This document shows, piece by piece, positions 1 through 12,200 of a DNA stretch of 64,000 nucleotides (position 1 is the stretch's first letter; each line of letters opens with the position of its first letter). The notes under the pieces are model-generated. The model searched no databases. It saw nothing but the letters and a program-made list of their open reading frames with translations, and was not told the DNA's origin. A program made the position numbers and the translations under genes. The stretch spans positions 492,669-556,668 of the forward strand of contig JAKZAN010000046.1 in assembly GCA_023053545.1 (NCBI GenBank), given 5' to 3'. This DNA is from Lepidurus packardi (lineage: Eukaryota > Arthropoda > Branchiopoda > Notostraca > Triopsidae).

Positions 1-3000
1 TATTCAGTAAAGACTTAATTAATTCCCTACGGACTTTATTAATTCATTACGGACTTAATTATTTCCTTAGGGATTTCATTAATTCATTTCGGACTTCATT
101 AATTCATAACGGACTTAATTAATTCATTACGGACTTAATTAAATCCTTACGGACTTAATTAATTCCTTACGTACTTAATTAATTCCTTACGGTCTGAATT
201 AATTCCGTACGGATTTAATTAATTCCTTACGGACTTAATTAATTCCTTACGGCCTTAACTAAATCCCTACAGACTTAATTAATTCCTAACGGACTTAATT
301 AATTCTTTACGGAATTAATTAATTCATTACGGAATTTATTAATTCATTACGGATTCAATTAATTCATTACGGACTTTCTTAATTCCTTACGGACTTAATT
401 AAGTCCTTACGGACTTAATTATTTCATTACGGACTTAATTCATTCCTTACGGACTTAATTAATTCCTTACGGCCTTAATTAAATCCATACGGACTTAATT
501 AATTCCTTACGGACTTAAATAATTCTTTACGGAATTAATTAATTAATTACGGAATTTATTAATTCATTACGGATTCAATTAATTCATTACGGACTTTCTT
601 AATTCATTACGGACTTAATTAGTTCCTTACGGACCTAATTCATTTATTACGGACTTAATTAATTCATTACGAACTTAAATAATTCTTTACGGACTTAATT
701 AATTCCTTACGGACTTAATTAATACTTTACGGAATTAATTAATTCATTACGGAATTTATTAATTCATTACGGATTCAATTAATTCATTACGGACTTTATT
801 AATTCATTACGGACTTAATAAATTCCTTACGGACCTAATTCATTCATTGCGGACTTTATAAATTCCTTAGGGACTTAATTAATTTCTTACGGACTTAGTT
901 AAATCATAACGGACTAAATTAATTCCTTACGGACTTAATTAATTCCTTACGGACTTAATTAATTCCTTACGGAATTAATTAATTCCTTACGGCCTTAACT
1001 AAATCCCTACGGACTTAATTAATTCCTTACGGACTTAATTAATTCCTTACGGACCTAATTCATTAATTACGGACTTAATTAATTCATTACGAACTTAAAT
1101 AATTCATTACGGACTTAATTAAATCCTTACGGACTTAATTAATTCATTACGGACTTCATTAATTCCTTACGGAATTAATTCATTCATTACGGAATTAAAT
1201 AATTCATTACGGATTTAATTAATTCATTACGGACTTTATTAATTCTTTACGGACTTAATTAATTCCTTACGGACTTAATTAATTCTTTACGGAATTAAAT
1301 AATTCATTACGGAATTTATTAATTCATTACGGAATTAATTAAATCCTTACGGACTTAATTAATTCATTACGGAATTAAATAATTCATTACGGATTTAATT
1401 ATTTCACTACGGACTTTATTAATTCATTACGGACTTAATTATTTCCTTAGGGACTTCAATAATTCATTTCGGACTTAGTTAATTCATTACGGACTTTATT
1501 AATTCATTACGGACTTAATTAATTCAGTACGGACTTTATTAATTCATTACGGAATTAATTAATTCCTTACGGACTTAATTAATTCCTTACGGCCTTAATT
1601 AAATCTTTACGGAATTAATTAATTCATTACGGAATTTATTAATTCATTACGGATTCAATTAATTCATTACGGAATTTCTTAATTCATTACGGACTTAATT
1701 AATTCCTTACGGACCTAATTCATTCATTACGGACTTAATTATTTCATTACGGACTTAATTCATTCCTTACGGACTTAATTAATTCCTTACGGCCTTAATT
1801 AAATCCATACGGACTTAATTAATTCCTTACGGACTTAAATAATTCTTTACGGAATTAATTAATTCATTACGGAATTTATTAATTCATTACGGACTTTCTT
1901 AATTCATTACGGACTTAATTAGTTCCTTACGGACCTAATTCATTTATTACGGACTTAATTAATTCATTACGAACTTAAATAATTCTTTACGGACTTAATT
2001 AATTCCTTACGGACTTAATTAATACTTTACGGAATTAAATAATTCATTACGGATTTAATTATTTCACTACGGACTTTATTAATTCATTACGGACTTAATT
2101 ATTTCCTTAGGGACTTCATTAATTCATTACGGACTTTATAAATTCCTTAGGGACTTTAGAAATTCCTTAGGTACTTAATTAATTCCTTACGGACTTAGTT
2201 AATTCATTACGGACTTAAATATTTCCTTAGGGACTTCATTAATTCATTACGGACTTTATAAATTCCTTAGGGACTTAATTAATTCCTTACGGACTTAGTT
2301 AATTCACTACGGACTTTATTAATTCATTACGGACTTAATTAATTCAGTACGGACTTAACTAATTCCTTACGGATTTAATTAATTCCTTACGGACTTAATT
2401 AATTCATTACGGAATTTATTAATTCATTACGGACTTAATTAAATCCTTACAGACTTAATTTATTCAGTAAAGACTTAATTAATTCCCTACGGACTTTATT
2501 AATTCATTACGGACTTAATTATTTCCTTAGGGATTTCATTAATTCATTTCGGACTTCATTAATTCATAACGGACTTAATTAATTCATTACGGACTTAATT
2601 AAATCCTTACGGACTTAATTAATTCCTTACGTACTTAATTAATTCCTTACGGTCTGAATTAATTCCGTACGGATTTAATTAATTCCTTACGGACTTAATT
2701 AATTCCTTACGGACTTAATTAATTCCTTACGGAATTAATTAATTCCTTACGGCCTTAACTAAATCCCTACGGACTTAATTAATTCCTAACGGACTTAATT
2801 AATTCTTTACGGAATTAATTAATTCATTACGGAATTTATTAATTCATTACGGATTCAATTAATTCATTACGGACTTTCTTAATTCCTTACGGACTTAATT
2901 AAGTCCTTACGGACTTAATTATTTCATTACGGACTTAATTCATTCCTTACGGACTTAATTAATTCCTTACGGCCTTAATTAAATCCATACGGACTTAATT

Positions 3001-4235
3001 AATTCCTTACGGACTTAAATAATTCTTTACGGAATTAATTAATTCATTACGGAATTTATTAATTCATTACGGATTCAATTAATTCATTACGGACTTTCTT
3101 AATTCATTACGGACTTAATTAGTTCCTTACGGACCTAATTCATTTATTACGGACTTAATTAATTCATTACGAACTTAAATAATTCTTTACGGACTTAATT
3201 AATTCCTTACGGACTTAATTAATACTTTACGGAATTAATTAATTCATTACGGAATTTATTAATTCATTACGGATTCAATTAATTCATTACGGACTTTATT
3301 AATTCATTACGGACTTAATAAATTCCTTACGGACCTAATTCATTCATTGCGGACTTTATAAATTCCTTAGGGACTTAATTAATTTCTTACGGACTTAGTT
3401 AAATCATAACGGACTAAATTAATTCCTTACGGACTTAATTAATTCCTTACGGACTTAATTAATTCCTTACGGAATTAATTAATTCCTTACGGCCTTAACT
3501 AAATCCCTACGGACTTAATTAATTCCTTACGGACTTAATTAATTCCTTACGGACCTAATCCATTAATTACGGACTTAATTAATTCATTACGAACTTAAAT
3601 AATTCATTACGGACTTAATTAAATCCTTACGGACTTAATTAATTCATTACGGACTTCATTAATTCCTTACGGAATTAATTCATTCATTACGGAATTAAAT
3701 AATTCATTACGGATTTAATTAATTCATTACGGACTTTATTAATTCTTTACGGACTTAATTAATTCCTTACGGACTTAATTAATTCTTTACGGAATTAAAT
3801 AATTCATTACGGAATTTATTAATTCATTACGGAATTAATTAAATCCTTACGGACTTAATTAATTCATTACGGAATTAAATAATTCATTACGGATTTAATT
3901 ATTTCACTACGGACTTTATTAATTCATTACGGACTTAATTATTTCCTTAGGGACTTCAATAATTCATTTCGGACTTAGTTAATTCATTACGGACTTTATT
4001 AATTCATTACGGACTTAATTAATTCAGTACGGACTTTATTAATTCATTACGGAATTAATTAATTCCTTACGGACTTAATTAATTGCTTACGGCCTTAATT
4101 AAATCTTTACGGAATTAATTAATTCATTACGGAATTTATTAATTCATTACGGATTCAATTAATTCATTACGGAATTTCTTAATTCATTACGGACTTAATT
4201 AATTCCTTACGGACCTAATTCATTCATTACGGACT
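1..4235 (+). repeat. 2.46-2.50 kb duplicated block within satellite A
   Basis: The block 1-~1730 recurs at 2461-~4230. The first 240 bases are at an offset of 2460. From about 241 the offset is 2500, because the second copy carries two extra monomers. Diagnostic variants match between copies: tattcagtaa at 1 and 2461, cattcattgc at 841 and 3341, aattcagtac at 1521 and 4021. The copies are nearly identical, whereas neighbouring monomers differ at several positions. This indicates a recent large-scale duplication rather than monomer-by-monomer homogenisation. Confidence 0.9.
421..1980 (+). repeat. Secondary internal duplication in satellite A
   Basis: The run of variants beginning atttcattac at 421 is repeated from 1741, an offset of 1320. 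It includes the aaatccatac monomer at 481 and 1801. The second copy lacks one 20-bp monomer near 1880. The first block of the 2.5-kb repeat therefore already contains an older partial duplication. Confidence 0.8.
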
Positions 4236-4941
4236 TTATAAATTCCTTAGGGACTTAATTAATTCCTTACGGATTTAGTTAATTCATTACGGACTTAATT
4301 AAATCCTTACAGACTTAATTAATTCAGTAAGGACTTAATTGATTCCTTACGGACTTAATTAATTCCTTACGGACTTAATTATTTCATTACGGACTTCATT
4401 AATTCCTTACGGACTTAATTAATACACTACGGACTTAATTAATTCCCTACGGAATTTATTAATTCATTACGGACTTAATTATTTCCTTAGGGACTTCATT
4501 AATTCATTACGGACTTTATATCTAATCGGGTCTCTGATCGGGTCTCTAAACGGGTCTCTAATCGGGTCTCTGATCGACTCTCTGATCGGGTCTCTGATCG
4601 GGTCTCTAATCGGGTCTCTAATCGGGTCTCTGATCGGGTCTCTGATGGGTCTCTAATAGGGTCTCTAATCGGGTCTCTAATCGGGTCTCTAATCGGGTCT
4701 CTGATCGGGTCTCTGATCGGGTCTCTTATCGCGTCTCTGATCGGGTCTCTTATCGGGTCTCTAACCGTGTCTCTGATCGGGTCTCTGATCGGGTCTCTGA
4801 TCGGGTCTCTGATGGGGTCTCTGATCGGGTCTCTAATCGGGTCTCTGATCGGGTCTCTAATCGGGTCTCTGATCGGGTCTCTTATCGCGTCTCTGATCGG
4901 GTCTCTGATCGGGTCTCTAATCGGGTTAACAGACGTGCACT

Positions 4942-4993
4942 AATGCGACGCGAATGCGACGTTGGCCGTCTTAAAAAACCAAAAAACAAACAA
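4942..4993 (+). mobile_element. 52-bp LINE 3'-end fragment in spacer, copy 1
   Basis: A 52-bp segment splits the spacer. It is bounded by acagacgtgcact (4929-4941) and acagacgtccact (4994-5006), the second with one mutation. Empty spacers elsewhere have a single copy of cagacgtgcact, so this is a target-site duplication of 12-14 bp. The segment starts aatgcgacg, contains ttggccgtcttaaaaaacc and ends in a CAAA-rich tail. It matches the 3' end of the LINE at 24098-29984. It carries a private cgaatgcg variant shared with the copy at 6949. Confidence 0.85.
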
Positions 4994-6327
4994 ACAGACG
5001 TCCACTTTGATCGGGTCTCTGATCGGGTCTCTATTCGGGTCTCTGATCGGGTCTCTGATCGGGTCTCTAATCGGGTCTCTAATCGGGTCTCTAATCGGGT
5101 CTCTGATCGGGTCTCTGATCGGGTCTCTAATCGGGTCTGTGATCGGGTCTCTAATCGGGTCTATGATCGGGTCTCTGATCGGGTCTCTGATCGGGTCTCT
5201 GATCGACTCTCTGATCGGGTCTCTGATCGGGTCTCTAATCGGGTCTCTGATCGACTCTCTGATCGGGTCTCTGATCGGGTCTCTAATCGGGTCTCTAATC
5301 GGGTCTCTGATCGGGTCTCTGATCGGGTCTCTAATCGGGTCTCTAATCGGGTCTCTAATCGGGTCTCTGATCGGGTCTCTGATCGGGTCTTTAATCGGGT
5401 CTTTAATCGGGTCTCTAATCGGGTCTCTGATCGGGTCTCTATTCTGGTCTCTAATCGGGTCTCTGATCGGGTCTCTAATCGGGTCTCTAATCGGGTCTCT
5501 GATCGGGTCTCTGATCGGGTCTCTGATCGGGTCTCTAATCGGGTCTCTAATCGGGTCTCTGATCGGGTCTCTAATCGGGTCTCTAATCGGGTCTCTAATC
5601 GGGTCTCTGATCGGGTCTCTGATCGGGTCTCTGATCGGGTCTCTAATCGGGTCTTTAATCGGGTCTCTAATCGGGTCTCTGATCAAGTCTCTGATCGGGT
5701 CTCTAATCGGGTCTCTGATCGGGTCTCTGATCGGGTCTCTAATCGGGTCTCTAATCGGGTCTTTGATCGGGTCTCTAATCGGGTCTCTAATCGGGTCTCT
5801 GATCGGGTCTCTAATCGGGTCTCTGATCGGGTCTCTGATCGGGTCTGTAATCGGGTCTCTGATCGGGTATCTAATCGGGTCTCTGATCGGGTCTCTGATC
5901 GCGTCTCTGATCGGGTCTCTAATCGGGTCTCTGATCGGGTCTCTGATCGGGTCTTTAATCGGGTCTTTAATCGGGTCTCTGATCGGGTCTCTGATCGGGT
6001 CTCTATTCGGGTCTCTAATCGGGTCACTAATCGGGTCTCTAATCGGGTCTCTGATCGAGTCTCTGATCGGGTCTCTAATCGGGTCTCTGATCGGGTCTCT
6101 GATCGGGTCTCTAATCGGGTCTCTAATCGGGTCTCTGATCGGGTCTCTAATCGGGTCTCTAACCGTGTCTCTGATCGGGTCTCTGATCGGGTCTCTGATC
6201 GGGTCTCTGATCGGGTCTGTAATCGGGTCTCTGTTCGGGTCTCTAATCGGGTCTCTGATCGGGTCTCTGATCGCGTCTCTGATCGGGTCTCTGATCGGGT
6301 CTCTAATCGGGTTAACAGACGTGCACT

Positions 6328-6379
6328 AATGCGACGCGAACGCGACGTTGGCCGTCTTAAAAAACCAAAAAACAAACAA
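6328..6379 (+). mobile_element. 52-bp LINE 3'-end fragment in spacer, copy 2
   Basis: Same 52-bp insert between acagacgtgcact at 6315-6327 and 6380-6392. It has the cgaacgcg form and ttggccgtc. Confidence 0.85.
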
Positions 6380-6948
6380 ACAGACGTGCACTTTGATCGG
6401 GTCTCTGATCGGGTCTCTAATCGGGTCTCTGATCGGGTCTCTGATCGGGTCTCCAATCGGGTCTCTAATCGGGTCTCTGATCGGGTCTCTGATCGGGTCT
6501 CTGATCGGGTCTCTGATCGGGTCTCTGATCGGGTCTCTGATCGGGTCTCTAATCGAGGTCTCTGATCGGGTCTCTAATCCGGTCTCTAATCGGGTCTCTG
6601 ATCGGGTCTATAATCGGGTTATCAGACGTGCACTTTGACCGGGACTCTAATCAGGGTCTCTTATCGGGTCTCTAACCGTGTCTCTGATCGGGTCTCTGAT
6701 CGGGTCTCTAATCGGGTCTCTGATCGGGTCTCTTATCGCGTCTCTGATCGGGTCTCTTATCGGGTCTCTAACCGTGTCTCTGATCGGGTCTCTGATCGGG
6801 TCTCTGATCGGGTCTCTGATGGGGTCTCTGATCGGGTCTCTAATCGGGTCTCTGATCGGGTCTCTAATCGGGTCTCTGATCGGGTCTCTTATCGCGTCTC
6901 TGATCGGGTCTCTGATCGGGTCTCTAATCGGGTTAACAGACGTGCACT

Positions 6949-7000
6949 AATGCGACGCGAATGCGACGTTGGCCGTCTTAAAAAACCAAAAAACAAACAA
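6949..7000 (+). mobile_element. 52-bp LINE 3'-end fragment in spacer, copy 3
   Basis: Same insert between acagacgtgcact at 6936-6948 and 7001-7013. It shares the cgaatgcg variant with copy 1 and lies exactly one 2,007-bp unit away, so it is a product of satellite duplication, not a separate insertion. Confidence 0.85.
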
Positions 7001-8070
7001 ACAGACGTGCACTTTGATCGGGTCTCTGATCGGGTCTCTATTCGGGTCTCTGATCGGGTCTCTGATCGGGTCTCTAATCGGGTCTCTAATCGGGTCTCTA
7101 ATCGGGTCTCTGATCGGGTCTCTGATCGGGTCTCTAATCGGGTCTGTGATCGGGTCTCTAATCGGGTCTATGATCGGGTCTCTGATCGGGTCTCTGATCG
7201 GGTCTCTGATCGACTCTCTGATCGGGTCTCTGATCGGGTCTCTAATCGGGTCTCTGATCGACTCTCTGATCGGGTCTCTGATCGGGTCTCTAATCGGGTC
7301 TCTAATCGGGTCTCTGATCGGGTCTCTGATCGGGTCTCTAATCGGGTCTCTAATCGGGTCTCTAATCGGGTCTCTGATCGGGTCTCTGATCGGGTCTTTA
7401 ATCGGGTCTTTAATCGGGTCTCTAATCGGGTCTCTGATCGGGTCTCTATTCTGGTCTCTAATCGGGTCTCTGATCGGGTCTCTAATCGGGTCTCTAATCG
7501 GGTCTCTGATCGGGTCTCTGATCGGGTCTCTGATCGGGTCTCTAATCGGGTCTCTAATCGGGTCTCTGATCGGGTCTCTAATCGGGTCTCTAATCGGGTC
7601 TCTAATCGGGTCTCTGATCGGGTCTCTGATCGGGTCTCTGATCGGGTCTCTAATCGGGTCTCTAATCGGGTCTCTAATCGGGTCTCTGATCAAGTCTCTG
7701 ATCGGGTCTCTAATCGGGTCTCTGATCGGGTCTCTGATCGGGTCTCTAATCGGGTCTCTAATAGGGTCTCTGATCGGGTCTCTAATCGGGTCTCTAATCG
7801 GGTCTCTGATCGGGTCTCTAATCGGGTCTCTGATCGGGTCTCTGATCGGGTCTGTAATCGGGTCTCTGATCGGGTCTCTAATCGGGTCTCTGATCGGGTC
7901 TCTGATCGCGTCTCTGATCGGGTCTCTAATCGGGTCTCTGATCGGGTCTCTGATCGGGTCTTTAATCGGGTCTTTAATCGGGTCTCTGATCGGGTCTCTG
8001 ATCGGGTCTCTATTCGGGTCTCTAATCGGGTCACTAATCGGGTCTCTAATCGGGTCTCTGATCGAGTCTC

Positions 8071-8550
8071 TGATCGGGTCTCTAATCGGGTCTCTGATCG
8101 GGTCTCTGATCGGGTCTCTAATCGGGTCTCTAATCGGGTCTCTGATCGGGTCTCTAATCGGGTCTCTAACCGTGTCTCTGATCGGGTCTCTGATCGGGTC
8201 TCTGATCGGGTCTCTGATCGGGTCTGTAATCGGGTCTCTGTTCGGGTCTCTAATCGGGTCTCTGATCGGGTCTCTGATCGCGTCTCTGATCGGGTCTCTG
8301 ATCGGGTCTCTGATCGGGTCTCTAATCGGGTCTCTGATCGGGTCTCTGATCGGGTCTCTAATCGGGTCTCTAATCGGGTCTCTGATCGGGTCTCTAATCG
8401 GGTCTCTAACCGTGTCTCTGATCGGGTCTCTGATCGGGTCTCTGATCGGGTCTCTGATCGGGTCTGTAATCGGGTCTCTGTTCGGGTCTCTAATCGGGTC
8501 TCTGATCGGGTCTCTGATCGCGTCTCTGATCGGGTCTCTGATCGGGTCTC
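8071..8550 (+). repeat. 240-bp local tandem duplication
   Basis: The bases 8071-8310 and 8311-8550 are the same 20-monomer block, including the taaccgtg, ctgtaatc and ctgttcggg markers. The corresponding place in the other 2,007-bp unit (before 6315) has only one copy. This duplication therefore happened after the 2-kb duplication. Confidence 0.85.
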
Positions 8551-8574
8551 TAATCGGGTTAACAGACGTGCACA

Positions 8575-8626
8575 AATGCGACGCGAACGCGACGTTGGCC
8601 GTCTTAAAAAACCAAAAAACAAACAA
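8575..8626 (+). mobile_element. 52-bp LINE 3'-end fragment in spacer, copy 4
   Basis: Same insert. The left target repeat at 8562-8574 has its last base changed (acagacgtgcaca), and the right repeat is at 8627-8639. It has the cgaacgcg form with ttggccgtc. Confidence 0.85.
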
Positions 8627-9247
8627 ACAGACGTGCACTTTGATCGGGTCTCTGATCGGGTCTCTAATCGGGTCTCTGATCGGGTCTCTGATCGGGTCTC
8701 TAATCGGGTCTCTAATCGGGTCTCTGATCGGGTCTCTAATCGGGTCTCTAATCGGGTCTCTAATCGGGTCTCTGATCGAGTCTCTGATCGGGTCTCTAAT
8801 CGGGTCTCTGATCGGGTCTCTAATCGGGTCTCTGATCGACTCTCTGATCGGGTCTCTAATCGGGTCTCTAATCGGGTCTCTAATCGGGTCTCTGATCGGG
8901 TCTCTGATCGGGTCTTTAATCGGGTCTTTAATCGGGTCTTTAATCGGGTCTCTGATCGGGTCTCTGATCGGGTCTCTATTCGGGTCTCTAATCGGGTCTC
9001 TGATCGGGTCTCTAATCGGGTCTCTAATCGGGTCTCTAATCGGGTCTCTGATCGGGTCTCTGATCGGGTCTCTAATCGGGTCTCTAATCGGGTCTCTGAT
9101 CGAGTCTCTGATCGGGTCTCTAATCGGGTCTCTGATCGGGTTTCTGATCGGGTCTCTAATCGGGTCTCTAATCGGGTCTCTGATCGGGTCTCTAATCGGG
9201 TCTCTAATCGGGTCTCTGATCGGGTCTCTGATTGGGTCTCTAATCGG

Positions 9248-12200
9248 GTTATCAGACGTGCACTTTGATCGGGTCTCTGATCGGGTCTCTAATCGGGTCT
9301 CTAATCGGGTCTCTGATCGGGTCTCTAATCGGGTCTCTAATCGGGTCTCTGATCGGGTCTCTGATTGGGTCTCTAAGCGGGTCTCTAATCGGGTCTCTAA
9401 TCGACGTCTCTAATCGAGGTCTCTGATCGGGTCTCTAATCCGGTCTCTAATCGGGTCTCTAATCGGGTCTGTGATCGGGTCTCTAATCGGGTCTCTGATC
9501 GGGTCTCTGATCGGGTCTCTGATCGGGTCTCTGATCGACTCTCCGATCGGGTCTCTAATCGGGTCACTGATCGGGTCTCTGATCGGGTCTCTGATCGGGT
9601 CTCTAATCGGGTCTCTAATCGGGTCTCTAATCGGGTCTCTGATCGGGTCTCTGATCGGGTCTCTATTCGGGTCTCTAATCGGGTCTCTGATCGGGTCTCT
9701 AATCGGGTCTCTGATCGGGTCTCTTATCGACTCTGTTAGATCGGGTCTTTAATCGGGTCTCTGACCGGGTCTCTAATCGACGTCTCTAATCGAGGTCTCT
9801 GATCGGGTGTCTAATCCGGTCTCTAATCGGGTCTCTAATCGGGTCTGTGATCGGGTCTCTAATCGGGTCTCTGATCGGGTCTCTGATCGGGTCTCTGATC
9901 GGGTCTCTGATCGGGTCTCTGATCGACTCTCTGATCGGGTCTCTGATCGGGTCTCTAATCGGGTCTCTAATCGGGTCTCTGATCGGGTCTCTGATCGGGT
10001 CTCTAATCGGGTCTCTAATCGGTTCTCTGATCGGGTCTCTGATTGGGTCTCTAATCGGGTTATCAGACGTGCACTTTGATCGGGTCTCTGATCGGGTCTC
10101 TAATCGACGTCTCTAATCGAGGTCTCTGATCGGGTCTCTAATCCGGTCTCTAATCGGGTCTCTAATCGGGTCTGTGATCGGGTCTCTAATCGGGTCTCTG
10201 ATCGGGTCTCTGATCGGGTCTCTGATCGGGTCTCTGATCGACTCTCCGATCGGGTCTCTGATCGGGTCTCTAATCGGGTCTCTAATCGGGTCTCTGATCG
10301 GGTCTCTGATCGGGTCTCTGATCGGGTCTCTAATCAGGTCTCTAATCGGGTATCTAATCGGGTCTCTGATCGGGTCTCTGATCGGGTCTCTATTCGGGTC
10401 TCTAATCGGGTCTCTGATCGGGTCTCTAATCGGGTCTCTGATCGGGTCTCTGATCGACTCTCCGATCGGGTCTCTAATCGGGTCACTGATCGGGTCTCTG
10501 ATCGGGTCTCTGATCGGGTCTCTAATCGGGTCTCTAATCGGGTCTCTAATCGGGTCTCTGATCGGGTCTCTGATCGGGTCTCTATTCGGGTCTCTAATCG
10601 GGTCTCTGATCGGGTCTCTAATCGGGTCTCTGATCGGGTCTCTTATCGACTCTGTTAGATCGGGTCTTTAATCGGGTCTCTGACCGGGTCTCTAATCGAC
10701 GTCTCTAATCGAGGTCTCTGATCGGGTGTCTAATCCGGTCTCTAATCGGGTCTCTAATCGGGTCTGTGATCGGGTCTCTAATCGGGTCTCTGATCGGGTC
10801 TCTGATCGGGTCTCTGATCGGGTCTCTGATCGACTCTCTGATCGGGTCTCTGATCGGGTCTCTAATCGGGTCTCTAATCGGGTCTCTGATCGGGTCTCTG
10901 ATCGGGTCTCTAATCGGGTCTCTAATCGGTTCTCTGATCGGGTCTCTGATTGGGTCTCTAATCGGGTTATCAGACGTGCACTTTGATCGGGTCTCTGATC
11001 GGGTCTCTAATCGACGTCTCTAATCGAGGTCTCTGATCGGGTCTCTAATCCGGTCTCTAATCGGGTCTCTAATCGGGTCTGTGATCGGGTCTCTAATCGG
11101 GTCTCTGATCGGGTCTCTGATCGGGTCTCTGATCGGGTCTCTGATCGACTCTCCGATCGGGTCTCTGATCGGGTCTCTAATCGGGTCTCTAATCGGGTCT
11201 CTGATCGGGTCTCTGATCGGGTCTCTGATCGGGTCTCTAATCGGGTCTCTAATCGGGTCTCTAATCGGGTCTCTGATCGGGTCTCTGATCGGGTCTCTAT
11301 TCGGGTCTCTAATCGGGTCTCTGATCGGGTCTCTAATCGGGTCTCTGATCGGGTCTCTTATCGACTCTGTTAGATCGGGTCTTTAATCGGGTCTCTGACC
11401 GGGTCTCTAATCGAGGTCTCTAATCGGGTCTCTAATCGGGTCTCTGATCGGGTCTCTGATCGGGTCTGTGATCGGGTCTCTAATCGGGTCTCTGATCGGG
11501 TCTCTGATCGGGTCTCTGATTGGGTCTCTGATCGACTCTCCGATCGGGTCTCTGATCGGGTCTCTAATCGGGTCTCTAATCGGGTCTCTGATCGGGTCTC
11601 TGATCGGGTCTCTAATCGACGTCTCTAATCGAGGTCTCTGATCGGGTCTCTAATCCGGTCTCTAATCGGGGCTCTAATCGGGTCTCTGATCGGGTCTCTG
11701 ATTGGGTCTCTAATCGGGTTATCAGACGTGCACTTATATCGGGTCTCTGATCGGGTCTCTAATCGAGTCTCTGATCGGGTCTCTGATCGGGTCTCTAATC
11801 GGGTCTCTAATCGACGTCTCTAATCGAGGTCTCTGATCGGGTCTCTAATCCGGTCTCTAATCGGGTCTCTAATCGGGTCTGTGATCGGGTCTCTAATCGG
11901 GTCTCTGATCGGGTCTCTGATCGGGTCTCTGATCGGGTCTCTGATCGACTCTCTGATCGGTTCTCTGATCGGGTCTCTAATCGGGTCTCTAATCGAGTCT
12001 CTGATCGGGTCTCTGATCGGGTCTCTAATCGGGTCTCTGATCGGGTCTCTGATCGGGTCTCTGATCGGGTCTCTGATCGACTCTCTGATCGGGTCTCTGA
12101 TCGGGTCTCTAATCGGGTCTCTAATCGGGTCTCTGATCGGGTCTCTGATCGGGTCTCTAATCGGGTCTCTAATCGGTTCTCTGATCGGGTCTCTGATTGG

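Larger units (their letters stand above)
1..4520. repeat. Satellite A, 20-bp tandem repeat
   Basis: About 226 tandem copies of a 20-bp unit close to ttaattaattccttacggac fill this stretch. Each unit is an AT-only box (ttaattaatt) plus a ten-base box centred on ttacgg. Substitutions are frequent, for example cattac for ccttac, ggaatt for ggactt and ttag for ttac. The register never slips: each 60-base block starts at the same monomer phase from 1 to 4520. No coding frame is maintained and no gene is seen. It ends abruptly at the start of satellite B near 4520. The left edge lies outside the window. Confidence 0.97.
4700..8317 (+). repeat. 2,007-bp higher-order repeat of satellite B, two copies
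   Basis: The segment about 4700-6310 recurs about 6707-8317 at a constant offset of 2007. Matching markers are gatgggg (4811 and 6818), the spacer with the 52-bp insert (4929 and 6936), gatcaag (5681 and 7688) and gggtcacta (6021 and 8028). Only scattered substitutions separate the copies. Within each copy about 108 consecutive 12-mers keep perfect register. Confidence 0.9.

Noticed and set aside
6635-9268. Open frame of 877 codons, and overlapping frames of 814 (6969-9413) and 563 codons (reverse, 6947-8638)
   Set aside because: These are translations of the 12-bp satellite in alternative frames. Four of six frames are open simultaneously, composition is purely periodic, and no domain is present. 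The same applies to all RVSD/GSLI/RDPI/ETRS frames between 4940 and 40976.
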